Origin: Eubacterium sp.
GTDB taxonomy: Bacteria; Bacillota; Clostridia; Peptostreptococcales; Anaerovoracaceae
DNA: 64,000 nt
NCBI GenBank assembly: GCA_017533915.1
Contig: JAFWHX010000003.1
Span: 1-64,000, forward strand
Reading direction: 5' to 3'
Below are positions 1-7,591 of this stretch, one piece after another. A program made the position numbers and the translations under genes. Every line of letters begins with the position of its first letter. The stretch's first letter is position 1. Under the pieces are notes generated by a model that was not told the origin of the DNA, made no database searches, and was given only the letters and a program-made list of their open reading frames with translations.

Positions 1-67
1 CGGAAGAAATAATAAGGACATACGGGTGAAAGAGCACTTTCGTGTTCGAATCGCTATATGATACAAT

Positions 68-105
68 AAAGGGATGTGGATGACATAAGTCATCCACATC
101 CCTTT
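68..105 (-). terminator. Terminator of the original tRNA-Arg locus
   Basis: A perfect 14-bp stem (71-84 with 89-102, 4-nt loop) is followed on the minus strand by a T-rich run. It lies just 3' of the duplicated tRNA-Arg end at 103-141. It is probably the chromosomal terminator of the tRNA-Arg gene, separated from it by the island insertion. Confidence 0.7.
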
Positions 106-141
106 GGTGCACCAGAGGCGATTCGAACACCCGACGCACGG
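103..141 (-). repeat. Left attachment site: 39-bp duplicate of tRNA-Arg 3' end
   Basis: The 39 bases are identical to 17860-17898, which form the T arm, acceptor 3' strand and CCA of the intact tRNA-Arg(CCT). No tRNA 5' half is present here, so this is a displaced 3' end, the usual scar of integration into a tRNA gene. It marks the left boundary of the 17.8-kb island. Confidence 0.88.
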
Positions 142-212
142 AGCCATTTGGAGGTTTTTCGAAGAATGCGAGCATTTCAACCTCTTCGCGGATAACCGTT
201 GAAATTCAGCCG

Positions 213-304
213 TTTTCGGGGTGTTGTTCCGTTGCGTTTCCCATGGACGAGCATGGGCGAGCACGGGTGTCTTGCGATAACTTTTGGGCAACAAATGGGC
301 AACA
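213..304. repeat. Left-end integrase arm-type repeats (putative)
   Basis: A 20-bp sequence made of two TGGGCAACA units 11 bp apart (285-304) is identical to 17779-17798 at the other end. A 14-bp stretch (213-226) is the reverse complement of 17794-17807. Short repeats shared only by the two ends of a tyrosine-integrase element are typical of arm-type binding sites. The rest of 142-418 shows no convincing gene. Confidence 0.6.
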
Positions 305-418
305 TTTTTATAAGTAAATTGAACTTGTGAATAAGTGACAAACAGGACACGATGAAATACAATTTATTATTATATATAAAATTGGAGTTTGACATCTAAT
401 TGATGCTACTCTAAAAGT

Positions 419-487
419 CCAAATTCGGGAATAACATAGCGCCAAATTCGGGAATAATATAGCGCCAAATTCGGGAATGGTGTATAA
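419..487. promoter_or_regulatory. Three 23-bp tandem repeats before the ATPase gene
   Basis: Units begin at 419, 442 and 465 with the core CCAAATTCGGGAATA; the third runs into a good -10 (TATAAT, 482-487). The position suggests an operator array or UP-type element for the ATPase gene. No strong -35 was found at 17 bp. Confidence 0.5.
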
Positions 488-529
488 TTCATTCAGCGGC
501 AATTCAAATTTCATTAAGGAGAATCGTAT

Positions 530-1807
530 ATGGTTGAACAATATAAAGCGAGAGTATTGGATACACAGCTCAAAAGAAAACTTAGTGGTATAGGTGCAGT
601 TCTGATTGAAGGGCCTAAATTATGCGGGAAAACAACAACTGCAGAACAGATAGCTAAGAGTATATTGTACATGGCACTACCGGAAGACAGAGTAGAGAAT
701 ATTAAAATGGCTCAAATGGCCCCAGGCATTCTTTTGCAGGGGAAACCCCCAAGACTGATCGATGAATGGCAAATAGCGCCAGGTTTATGGGATTCAGTCC
801 GGTTTGAGATCGACCATAGAGGCAAAACGGGTCAGTTCATTCTGACGGGTTCTGCAGTTCCAGCAAAAAGAGAAGAGATTTTCCATACGGGGACAGGAAG
901 AATAGCATGGCTCAGGATGCGACCTATGACTATATTTGAATCTGGAGAATCAAATGGGGATGTAAGTCTTAGGACTTTATTTGAGAGTGATGAGGATCCG
1001 ATTGGCAAGAATTATTTGGAGCTTACAGATATAGCATACCTGGTGTGTCGTGGAGGATGGCCGACGGCATGTGAGCAAAAGGGAGAGATTGCACTTGATA
1101 GAGCCTTTGACTATTATGACGCAGTTGTTAATGAAGATATTTCAAGAGTGGATGAAGTTCAGAGAAGCCCCGAAAGAGCTAAACTCTTGATGCGGTCTTA
1201 TGCCAGGAATCAGGGAACGCAAACATCGATAGAAGCAATCAGGCAAGATATGATAGCTAACGATTTAGACTCGCTTGATGCGAAAACAGTGCAATCGTAT
1301 ATAGATGCGCTGAAGAAAATATTCGTCATTGAAGACCTGCCAGCGTGGAATCCTAACATCAGATCAAAAACCGCAATAAGAACAACAGATACAAGATATT
1401 TCATAGATCCATCTATTGGTACGGCAGCACTTGGAATAGGACCTGCAGATCTTATAAATGATCTGAAGACATTTGGTCTGATGTTTGAAACTATGTGTGT
1501 TCGGGATCTACGGGTATATGCGGAAGCACTTGGCGGATCAGTCTATCATTACAGAGATAAAAACGGGCTCGAATGTGATGCGGTAATTCATCTCAGGAAC
1601 GGATCATATGGACTAATTGAGATTAAACTGGGAGGTGAAGACGCAATAGAATATGGAGCCAGTACACTGAAAAAACTAAATGGTATAATTGATACAAGTA
1701 AAATGAATAAACCGTCTTTTATGGCAGTGCTTACCGGAGTGGGGAAATATGCATATCGGCGTGAAGATAATGTATATGTAATTCCTGTAGGATGTCTTAG
1801 AGACTGA
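530..1807 (+). CDS. AAA_14/DUF4143-type ATP-binding protein
   Basis: This 425-residue cytoplasmic protein belongs by its pattern to the ATPases with an N-terminal AAA_14 domain and C-terminal DUF4143. A Walker A motif (GPKLCGKTT) is near residue 28, the Walker B-like LIDEWQ near 76, and an ILTGSA sensor-like motif near 104. The C-terminal part (about 200-400) has the nuclease-like pattern of DUF4143, including CDAVI and LIEIKLGG. The start at 530 has a good AAGGAGA site at 516. Such proteins are common in mobile islands of anaerobes, but their function is unknown. It is the first gene inside the island and is preceded by three 23-bp repeats. Confidence 0.85.
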   Translation: MVEQYKARVLDTQLKRKLSGIGAVLIEGPKLCGKTTTAEQIAKSILYMALPEDRVENIKMAQMAPGILLQGKPPRLIDEWQIAPGLWDSVRFEIDHRGKTGQFILTGSAVPAKREEIFHTGTGRIAWLRMRPMTIFESGESNGDVSLRTLFESDEDPIGKNYLELTDIAYLVCRGGWPTACEQKGEIALDRAFDYYDAVVNEDISRVDEVQRSPERAKLLMRSYARNQGTQTSIEAIRQDMIANDLDSLDAKTVQSYIDALKKIFVIEDLPAWNPNIRSKTAIRTTDTRYFIDPSIGTAALGIGPADLINDLKTFGLMFETMCVRDLRVYAEALGGSVYHYRDKNGLECDAVIHLRNGSYGLIEIKLGGEDAIEYGASTLKKLNGIIDTSKMNKPSFMAVLTGVGKYAYRREDNVYVIPVGCLRD

Positions 1808-1898
1808 TATGCATTACCTGCTGCCACTCATAAGTGGACTTCTATCGCCCCTTATGATAAACTATATACAATAATGAACAACAGAATAAATATGAAAC

Positions 1899-2060
1899 AG
1901 ACGCGGCTAACGGAATCGGGGTGCGAGTCCCCGGCTGACGAGCAGCCGTAACTTATGAGCCCGAGCGTCAAAGCCCTGACCCATATCAAGTCGGAAGACG
2001 AGGACCGCGTTTTGGATTGCAGGCGCCCGTATATCTGCCGTGCATTTCTTTGTTTTACTG
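1899..2060 (+). ncRNA. Cobalamin-riboswitch-like leader 1 (upstream of agrA)
   Basis: From 1900 the order of conserved boxes fits a cobalamin riboswitch: CGGCTAACGGAAT, GGGGTGCGAGTCCCC, a CAGCCGTAA core, and a B12-box-like AGTCGGAAGACGAGG at 1989-2003. It aligns well with the leader at 5221-5354. It fills the gap between the ATPase and agrA, so it could govern the quorum-sensing genes. No closing P1 stem was found, and a clear terminator or RBS-masking stem was not seen, so it may be degenerate. 2061-2203 holds nothing else recognisable. Confidence 0.6.
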
Positions 2061-2203
2061 CTAGACTTTATTGGCATATATTCTAAACAAGGATACTGAT
2101 ATCGAAGCGACTGCATCATGCGGCCGTTTTTTTATGCGGCGAAGCAGCCATCAAAGCCATATTTGGTTGCGACTATCAAAACCTAGAAGGAACTGTAGTA
2201 AAT

Positions 2204-2986
2204 ATGACAACAACACTAAACGTATTAATCGTAGAAGATGATTATAACGATTTGAAGCATGCAAAGAGAATCGTAGAAATGAACTTTCCGGACGTGAAAG
2301 TGTATGACGCTGGCAATAGAAAAGAGGCTCTTAATGAACTTGCAAAGCATGATATGAATCTTTTGCTGCTGGATGTAAGACTTCCGGATGGTACGGGATT
2401 CGATGTGGCGAGGGACATCAGGAATATCCCACAGTATCGGTTTGTGCATATTGTATATATAACCGGTGAAGACTACGATCCGCTGGAGACATATAACACT
2501 TATCACTGTTATTCGTTTATCAGCAAGCCATATACAGAGGACACTATGCTGGAGCAGCTCGGCCCATTGCTAGATGAACTGAGACAAGAAAAATCTGAAA
2601 ACCGTGTTCCGGTAAGGCGCGAGGCGAGAGCATTTTCCACGACAAAAGGTGAAATAATAATACCTGTCAATGATATATTATATGCCGAGCTAAGATTTCG
2701 TAATATGGTTATCCATACAAGAAAGGGCGAGTACCAAACCAAGAGAATGTCGCTCAAGTCGTTTAAAGAGTATATAAATGATCCCGGTTTCTTCATCTGT
2801 CATGAATCTTTTATAGTTAATATGAGGAAGGTATACATGATAGAAAAAGGGGACAAGAGATCTTATGTCGCGTTATTTAATAACAGCGATGATAAAGGAT
2901 GTATTGTCAGTCAGAAAAGATATAAGGGAATGAAAGAACTGCTTGATAAAAAGGCAGCAAAAATGAAAGCCGGAGGGAGCAAATGA
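2204..2986 (+). CDS. agrA: LytTR-family response regulator, AgrA-like
   Basis: This 260-residue regulator has an N-terminal receiver domain (1-125, acidic EDD at 11-13, phosphoacceptor Asp57 in LLLLDVRL, conserved Lys in ISKPYT). A C-terminal LytTR DNA-binding domain spans about 145-250 and includes the FFICHESFIVNM signature. It should be phosphorylated by the AgrC-like kinase, whose start codon overlaps its stop (ATGA at 2983), so the two are co-translated. A cobalamin-riboswitch-like leader precedes it. The agr assignment rests on the adjacent agrC, agrD-like and agrB genes. Confidence 0.85.
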   Translation: MTTTLNVLIVEDDYNDLKHAKRIVEMNFPDVKVYDAGNRKEALNELAKHDMNLLLLDVRLPDGTGFDVARDIRNIPQYRFVHIVYITGEDYDPLETYNTYHCYSFISKPYTEDTMLEQLGPLLDELRQEKSENRVPVRREARAFSTTKGEIIIPVNDILYAELRFRNMVIHTRKGEYQTKRMSLKSFKEYINDPGFFICHESFIVNMRKVYMIEKGDKRSYVALFNNSDDKGCIVSQKRYKGMKELLDKKAAKMKAGGSK

Positions 2987-4212
2987 TAGACTGGATAGAT
3001 GTGGCGGGTTCACTGTTTGAGAACACGATGATCTATATCGTTGCTATGATTCTTGCAAAGAATGAAAAGATAAGCGCCAGGATGGTCATATGCTGGCTTA
3101 TCGCGGTTCCGGTCATTTCGATCGCCAATTCATTCAATATACCGTACCATGCGATCTTTACGGTTGCAGCAATGACGGCGTTCATATGTGCTTTTTTCAG
3201 AAACAAGATCATCGATACAGCGGCGGATGTGATAATGGGATTTGCATATGTATTATTCTATCAGATCATATTCAGTGTTGTGCTAATGCTTTTCATGCAG
3301 TGGTTCAAATTAGACGAGAACATCGCGCATTTCATTTTGCTCGCGATAATGATCCCGGTCGGGATACTGCTTTTTAGAAGCGATCTGGTCCAGAGGCTAC
3401 TGTCCACATACTACTATGAGAACAGGGAGCCGCTTTTCGGCATACTGGCAGGTTTTCTGGTAATATATGCTCTGCTGATCAATGTGCTGGCTCCGGAGGA
3501 TACTGCGTATAGCAATAAAAAGCTGGAAGTGCTGCTCCTGATCGGAGTATATGTTATCTTAAACGGTGTATTCATCTACAACCTGTACATCAAAAGGCGT
3601 ACTGAGAAGGAATTGTTCAAATCACATGAATATGAAGACTACCTTCACGAGCTTATGAATCAGATGAAAAGCCGCGAGCATGAGTACAAGAATCATATAC
3701 AGCACATAATATCTATTTCCGAGGACGATGAAATAGATGATGTGAGGAAACGGATCCATGAATATGCCGACCAGATTGTGGATCAGGACAGCGTTACGAC
3801 GAAGGGCGCGATAACAGACAATATAGCAGCCTCCATATTCCTGTATCAGGCAAAGAAGCGGGCGGAGAATGAGGAAGTACACTTCGAGTATTATATAGAT
3901 AAACCATTCCCGGAGTACAGAATACCTGAAAAGGATCTGGTCGAGCTGGTTTCCAATGCTATCAACAATGCTTTTGAGGCTGCCGCGGATTTGGAGCCGG
4001 AAAAGAGAAGCATCTTTATTCTGTTCCAGAAAGATCATATAGAAGTGATCAATACCATGGCATGTCTGGAAGATGTGGAGTATGGCGTGAGTACCAAGGG
4101 ACGAGAAAGAGGGTACGGACGGCTTAACATGAAACGAATAGCTGATAAGTACGGAATCAAGCTCAGTACGCAGATTGAAGAAAACAGATTCATAGTCGTC
4201 ATGGATTTCTAA
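2983..4212 (+). CDS. agrC: AgrC-like membrane histidine kinase
   Basis: The 409-residue sensor has six or seven predicted hydrophobic segments in residues 1-210 and a dimerisation/phosphoacceptor region with His238 in EYKNHIQHI. The C-terminal GHKL ATPase domain has an N box NAINNAFEAA near 330 and a glycine-rich RGYGRLNM near 385. This is the AgrC (HPK10-type) arrangement; the expected ligand is the peptide made from the AgrD-like ORF at 4280-4399. It overlaps agrA by four bases. A strong hairpin follows the stop. Confidence 0.85.
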   Translation: MIDWIDVAGSLFENTMIYIVAMILAKNEKISARMVICWLIAVPVISIANSFNIPYHAIFTVAAMTAFICAFFRNKIIDTAADVIMGFAYVLFYQIIFSVVLMLFMQWFKLDENIAHFILLAIMIPVGILLFRSDLVQRLLSTYYYENREPLFGILAGFLVIYALLINVLAPEDTAYSNKKLEVLLLIGVYVILNGVFIYNLYIKRRTEKELFKSHEYEDYLHELMNQMKSREHEYKNHIQHIISISEDDEIDDVRKRIHEYADQIVDQDSVTTKGAITDNIAASIFLYQAKKRAENEEVHFEYYIDKPFPEYRIPEKDLVELVSNAINNAFEAAADLEPEKRSIFILFQKDHIEVINTMACLEDVEYGVSTKGRERGYGRLNMKRIADKYGIKLSTQIEENRFIVVMDF

Positions 4213-4233
4213 GAAACAGACATAAAATAAAAC

Positions 4234-4268
4234 GGAGGTCGGACCAGTAATGATCCGGCCTCCAATTT
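4234..4268. terminator. Bidirectional terminator between agrC and agrD
   Basis: A GC-rich stem (4234-4246 with 4251-4263) is followed by AATTTTT. It separates the convergent ends of agrC (+) and the AgrD-like ORF (-). Confidence 0.75.
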
Positions 4269-4279
4269 TTGATGCAAGT

Positions 4280-4399
4280 TTACTTCAGTAATTCTTCCGG
4301 GCATTCCACTTCATGCCATAAAACACTGGATGCCGAAGATGCAGATGCTTCTGCCACATTCATAAACAAACATGAGATGAGATTTAAGATAGTTTTCAT
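4280..4399 (-). CDS. agrD: AgrD-like autoinducer propeptide (39 aa)
   Basis: This short ORF encodes an amphipathic N-terminal leader (MKTILNLISCLFMNVAEA), a small Ala/Ser-rich linker, a predicted peptide core around SSVLWHEVE, and an acidic recognition tail (CPEELLK). That order and the P-E-E-L tail match AgrD-type cyclic (thio)lactone precursors. The ring nucleophile is uncertain: the only nearby Cys is in the tail, so a Ser (lactone ring) or that Cys could act. A strong GGAGGG site lies 5-10 bases before the ATG. It sits between agrC and agrB but on the opposite strand, an unusual arrangement. Its expected processing partner is AgrB at 4621. Confidence 0.75.
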   Translation of the reverse strand: MKTILNLISCLFMNVAEASASSASSVLWHEVECPEELLK

Positions 4400-4620
4400 G
4401 ATATCCCTCCTTACTCATCAAACCTCTTGTTATACCCCGTAGCTGTCATTTTCATGACCGCCACTGCCAATGTAAGCCATGTGTCATTAGCGTTCAATAT
4501 CTATGCCGCGATTTCACATTATTTGGACGATAAACACGGATATGTGACAATACGCCATATATAACGCAAAGGTGCCAAAACCATTGAAATTGGGGGGGTG
4601 CAAGCGATAATATATAAAAT

Positions 4621-5202
4621 ATGGGGAGAATTATCGAGTGCATGGCGGCGTCACATCCAGATGATCCGCTTGCGGAAGTGAAGATCAGATACGCCTGGGA
4701 AGTCATAAAGTCCGAGTCAGTAAAGTGCATGATCATGCTTGTCATATTCATGCTGCTTCACGAGGTCGAGCTTTATATATTGGGACTGCTGTTCCTGCTT
4801 CCTTTAAGGGCAGTATCAGGGGGACTTCACTTCAGGCAAGAATCAGCCTGTCTGATATTCTCCCTTATGACAATGGTATTGGGGTTAATAGTTTTTCCTG
4901 AGTATATTCCGTGTGGAACGTGGATATACTCCATTGTGGTAGCTGCAGCAGCGGTGATAATGATCATATCACCTGTCGTGAGCCCGAAAAAGCCGATCAA
5001 ATCGATCGATAAGTGGAAGCGTATGAAGTTTCTGTCTATATCGCTCGTAATGATCGAATCGGTGATCATAATTGTCCTGATAAGGATCGGCAACAATTAT
5101 GGATATCCTATGTTCTGGATTATGGCTATACAGGCGCTGCAACTGATTCCGGGAGCCATGATATATGGCTTCGGAAAGAAAACGATAAAGGGAAACAATT
5201 AA
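4621..5202 (+). CDS. agrB: AgrB-family autoinducer-processing membrane protease
   Basis: This 193-residue polytopic membrane protein has the AgrB signature RAVSGGLHF with catalytic His70 and Cys77. The His-Cys spacing of seven equals that of staphylococcal AgrB (His77/Cys84). It should cleave the C-terminal tail of the AgrD-like precursor and help form the ring. The start at 4621 has no good RBS; Met8 (4642), behind GGGGAGA at 4623, is an alternative. It is divergent from agrD and lies upstream of the second riboswitch. Confidence 0.85.
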   Translation: MGRIIECMAASHPDDPLAEVKIRYAWEVIKSESVKCMIMLVIFMLLHEVELYILGLLFLLPLRAVSGGLHFRQESACLIFSLMTMVLGLIVFPEYIPCGTWIYSIVVAAAAVIMIISPVVSPKKPIKSIDKWKRMKFLSISLVMIESVIIIVLIRIGNNYGYPMFWIMAIQALQLIPGAMIYGFGKKTIKGNN

Positions 5203-5220
5203 AGAGATTATTTAGTTTAA

Positions 5221-5354
5221 TACTGGGATGCGGCTAACGGAATGGGGTGAAGATCCCCGCTGTTCAGCAACCGTGAAGCTCCGGCAATAGCCGGGAGATC
5301 AGTCGGGAGACGAGTCGTGTCCGGATACTAAGCACTCTCGGATTAGCCGCAGTA
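5221..5354 (+). ncRNA. Cobalamin-riboswitch-like leader 2
   Basis: A closing stem pairs GCGGCTAA (5229-5236) with TTAGCCGC (5343-5350), extended by TACT/AGTA. Inside are GGAAT, GGGGTGAAGATCCCC, a GCTGTTCAGCAACCGTGA core, and a B12-box-like AGTCGGGAGACGAGTC at 5301-5316. The order and spacing fit the cobalamin aptamer family. It precedes the operon of two large secreted proteins, which implies corrinoid-controlled expression. Confidence 0.75.
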
Positions 5355-5373
5355 TCTGAATATGTTTTAGTAC

Positions 5374-5409
5374 ATGGCTTTCCCGGAGTGTTGGGGGAAG
5401 TCATTTTTG
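5374..5409 (+). terminator. Riboswitch expression-platform terminator
   Basis: An imperfect stem pairs 5374-5384 with 5393-5404 and is followed by TTTTTGATT. It lies 20 bases past the aptamer and 70 bases before the start codon, the expected place for ligand-induced termination. Confidence 0.65.
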
Positions 5410-5482
5410 ATTGTTCGCCTTGTAATCATGACGACAATGTAAGTTATCACTTTTTAAGTTGTTTGATGAAGGAGGAAAGGAA

Positions 5483-7591
5483 ATGCAAAGACTTCATCGA
5501 TCCGGCAGAATAATGATCAGCTTGTTGTTTGCACTGACCATGGTGTTCTGCTGTGTATGCGCTGATTCCTATGCGACGGGTCATAACTCGCTTACAGGAT
5601 TCAGCGCCGGCGTCGCGAGCATCACTGTTTCCGGTGGAACAGTAGCCCAGGAAGTGACGCCTGTAATCTCCGGTGATCAGTATACGTACAACATTACTAT
5701 CACCGAAGACTGGAATTCATTGAATTCCGACAAGAAGATAACTATAACTTTTGCGAAAGATCTTACGAATTATCCAAATTGCGAGATCTCGACGAATCAA
5801 CCAGGTGTGTGGCCGTTCAGAAAGAAGAAAGTGAGAGACGGAGCGACATTAGTATATGAGGCTACGATAGATCAAAACAATCTGAATGGATCAACGGTAG
5901 CCTATGTGTACTATGATCTTGAGAATCATGTTACGTCTTATAAGACATATGTCTTTAACGTGACGATCAACGGCGCACTCAATCCGAGAATTCTGAGCAA
6001 CGATACTTTTATGAGTATTGGAGATCCGGATTATCAGCAGACAGAGCCGGAATGTGATATGAAAATTGCAAATGGACATGTAAATATCAGTAGTTGCGAT
6101 TATACAATTACGTACAACGGGACTCGCAGCCAGTACTATCCGGAAACGTTTGCTCTTTATGTTGACAAGAATTCCACAGTCACCAGGCCAAGTGAATACA
6201 GTAGCGTAATTTCTTTGACTAACGAAACTGTAGGGACTCAGTACAGGAGCTATGTAGTAAATCACACTGCGCTTGCAAAACTGGTGGTTAGCAAAGGCGG
6301 TAATTCAGTAGGCGTTGAAGTTCCGGCGCCGCACCCTGAAAGTGCTACAGGGTCAGGGCCGGCTCCGAAATCTGTAGTCAGCTATCTGCCTATTGGGCAA
6401 TTTGCTACAGGATCAGGATGGGGCACATCTGGCGGCTCTGGTACTACTGCTACAAAGTTTGTAGGGAAGTCTGCTCCAGAGAGCACAGGCGTTTCCCTTG
6501 GAGCACTCGGCGGATACATCGAGTTCGAATTCCAGAATGCGATTCAGAATTATGCAGGTAACCCTTATGGAGTTGATTTCGTAGTATATGGTAATGCCTT
6601 CCATGGGAATCCGGAAGCTGGTGCTGTTCAGGTTTCTGCTGATGGATTGACTTGGTATGAGTTGGCTGGCTCCAAGTATTATGAAGACGGATTCACGACA
6701 TCAGGCGTGACGTCACCTAAGTTGTATAAAGGAACACAGAGAAATGCGATCGCAAAGTATCAGCTTTCTAACAGCACCCTTACGGCAGCTATCTATGATG
6801 GTTCAACAGCTCTTTATCCGTTTACATCGTTTGGTTCAGAAGGATGGTGGCCGCTTACTAGCGAAAGCTATCCTATGGGGACTCATACGAACACGAATGC
6901 GAATATCTCAGTCACACATTCCAATACAGCTATGGAAATGACTGGAGTTACAGCAATCGAAGATTCTGATGACAATGCTGAATATGGGTATGGATATGCA
7001 GATGTAACTCCGAATGGAAGCTACAGTGCCTATGGAAACCCTGAAAATCCGTACATCCCGTATACAAATGGTAAGACTGGAGGAGACGGATTTGATCTTG
7101 ACTGGGCTACAGATATTAGCACAGGAATGCCAGAGGACATTTCAAATCTAAGTATAAAGTTTGTTAGGGTTTACTCCTCAGTTCTTCATATTCAACCTCC
7201 GTTTGGTGAAACTTCGGCAGAAGTAACAGGTGTGTTTGTAACTCCGCAAGTATCTGGTAGGACCGACGTTGGGAGAACATCGTTGCCAGATGTAAGTATT
7301 GGAAATACAAATATAAAACAATTAATCAATACTGGGAATCCAGAAATAGTTGAGACAATTAATAATGTCCATGTTGTGTATCTTAGCAAGAACAGTTATT
7401 CAATTCATCAAGAGGATTCTGATGGGAATATTCTAGTTCATGGAAGTCAGATTTCTGTAGGCGGATCCAATAATGTTTGGATTAATAACGAAAGTTCGTC
7501 ACAAACCGAGTACGAAGGAAATGATTTTGTTCGTATTGTGATTCAAGAAGGAAGTAAGGCACCATACATAATACTTCTGGTACTTGAGTAA
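5483..7591 (+). CDS. Large secreted beta-sandwich surface protein
   Basis: The protein is 702 residues from the ATG at 5483, chosen because of the GGAGGAAAGG site just before it. It has a signal peptide (about 1-30, ending near DSYATG) and two N-terminal beta-rich repeats (about 40-280). The central domain contains FVVYGNAFHGNPEAGAVQVS, and a later stretch has GGDGFDLDWATD and KFVRVYSSV. I recall similar motifs in surface proteins linked to cobalamin loci of Bacteroidota, but I cannot verify this here. No sortase motif or lipobox is present, so it is secreted or non-covalently bound. It lies directly under the cobalamin-riboswitch-like leader and abuts the next gene. Confidence 0.8.
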   Translation: MQRLHRSGRIMISLLFALTMVFCCVCADSYATGHNSLTGFSAGVASITVSGGTVAQEVTPVISGDQYTYNITITEDWNSLNSDKKITITFAKDLTNYPNCEISTNQPGVWPFRKKKVRDGATLVYEATIDQNNLNGSTVAYVYYDLENHVTSYKTYVFNVTINGALNPRILSNDTFMSIGDPDYQQTEPECDMKIANGHVNISSCDYTITYNGTRSQYYPETFALYVDKNSTVTRPSEYSSVISLTNETVGTQYRSYVVNHTALAKLVVSKGGNSVGVEVPAPHPESATGSGPAPKSVVSYLPIGQFATGSGWGTSGGSGTTATKFVGKSAPESTGVSLGALGGYIEFEFQNAIQNYAGNPYGVDFVVYGNAFHGNPEAGAVQVSADGLTWYELAGSKYYEDGFTTSGVTSPKLYKGTQRNAIAKYQLSNSTLTAAIYDGSTALYPFTSFGSEGWWPLTSESYPMGTHTNTNANISVTHSNTAMEMTGVTAIEDSDDNAEYGYGYADVTPNGSYSAYGNPENPYIPYTNGKTGGDGFDLDWATDISTGMPEDISNLSIKFVRVYSSVLHIQPPFGETSAEVTGVFVTPQVSGRTDVGRTSLPDVSIGNTNIKQLINTGNPEIVETINNVHVVYLSKNSYSIHQEDSDGNILVHGSQISVGGSNNVWINNESSSQTEYEGNDFVRIVIQEGSKAPYIILLVLE

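Noticed and set aside
42-54. A 13-base inverted copy of part of the tRNA T arm upstream of the left attachment site
   Set aside because: Too short, no cloverleaf or longer repeat around it; it may be chance or a trace of an older insertion.
5440-5460. Two TAAGTT repeats that resemble LytTR/AgrA half sites
   Set aside because: The spacing (15 bp start to start) is shorter than usual for LytTR sites, and they lie after the terminator next to the RBS, not in a promoter.
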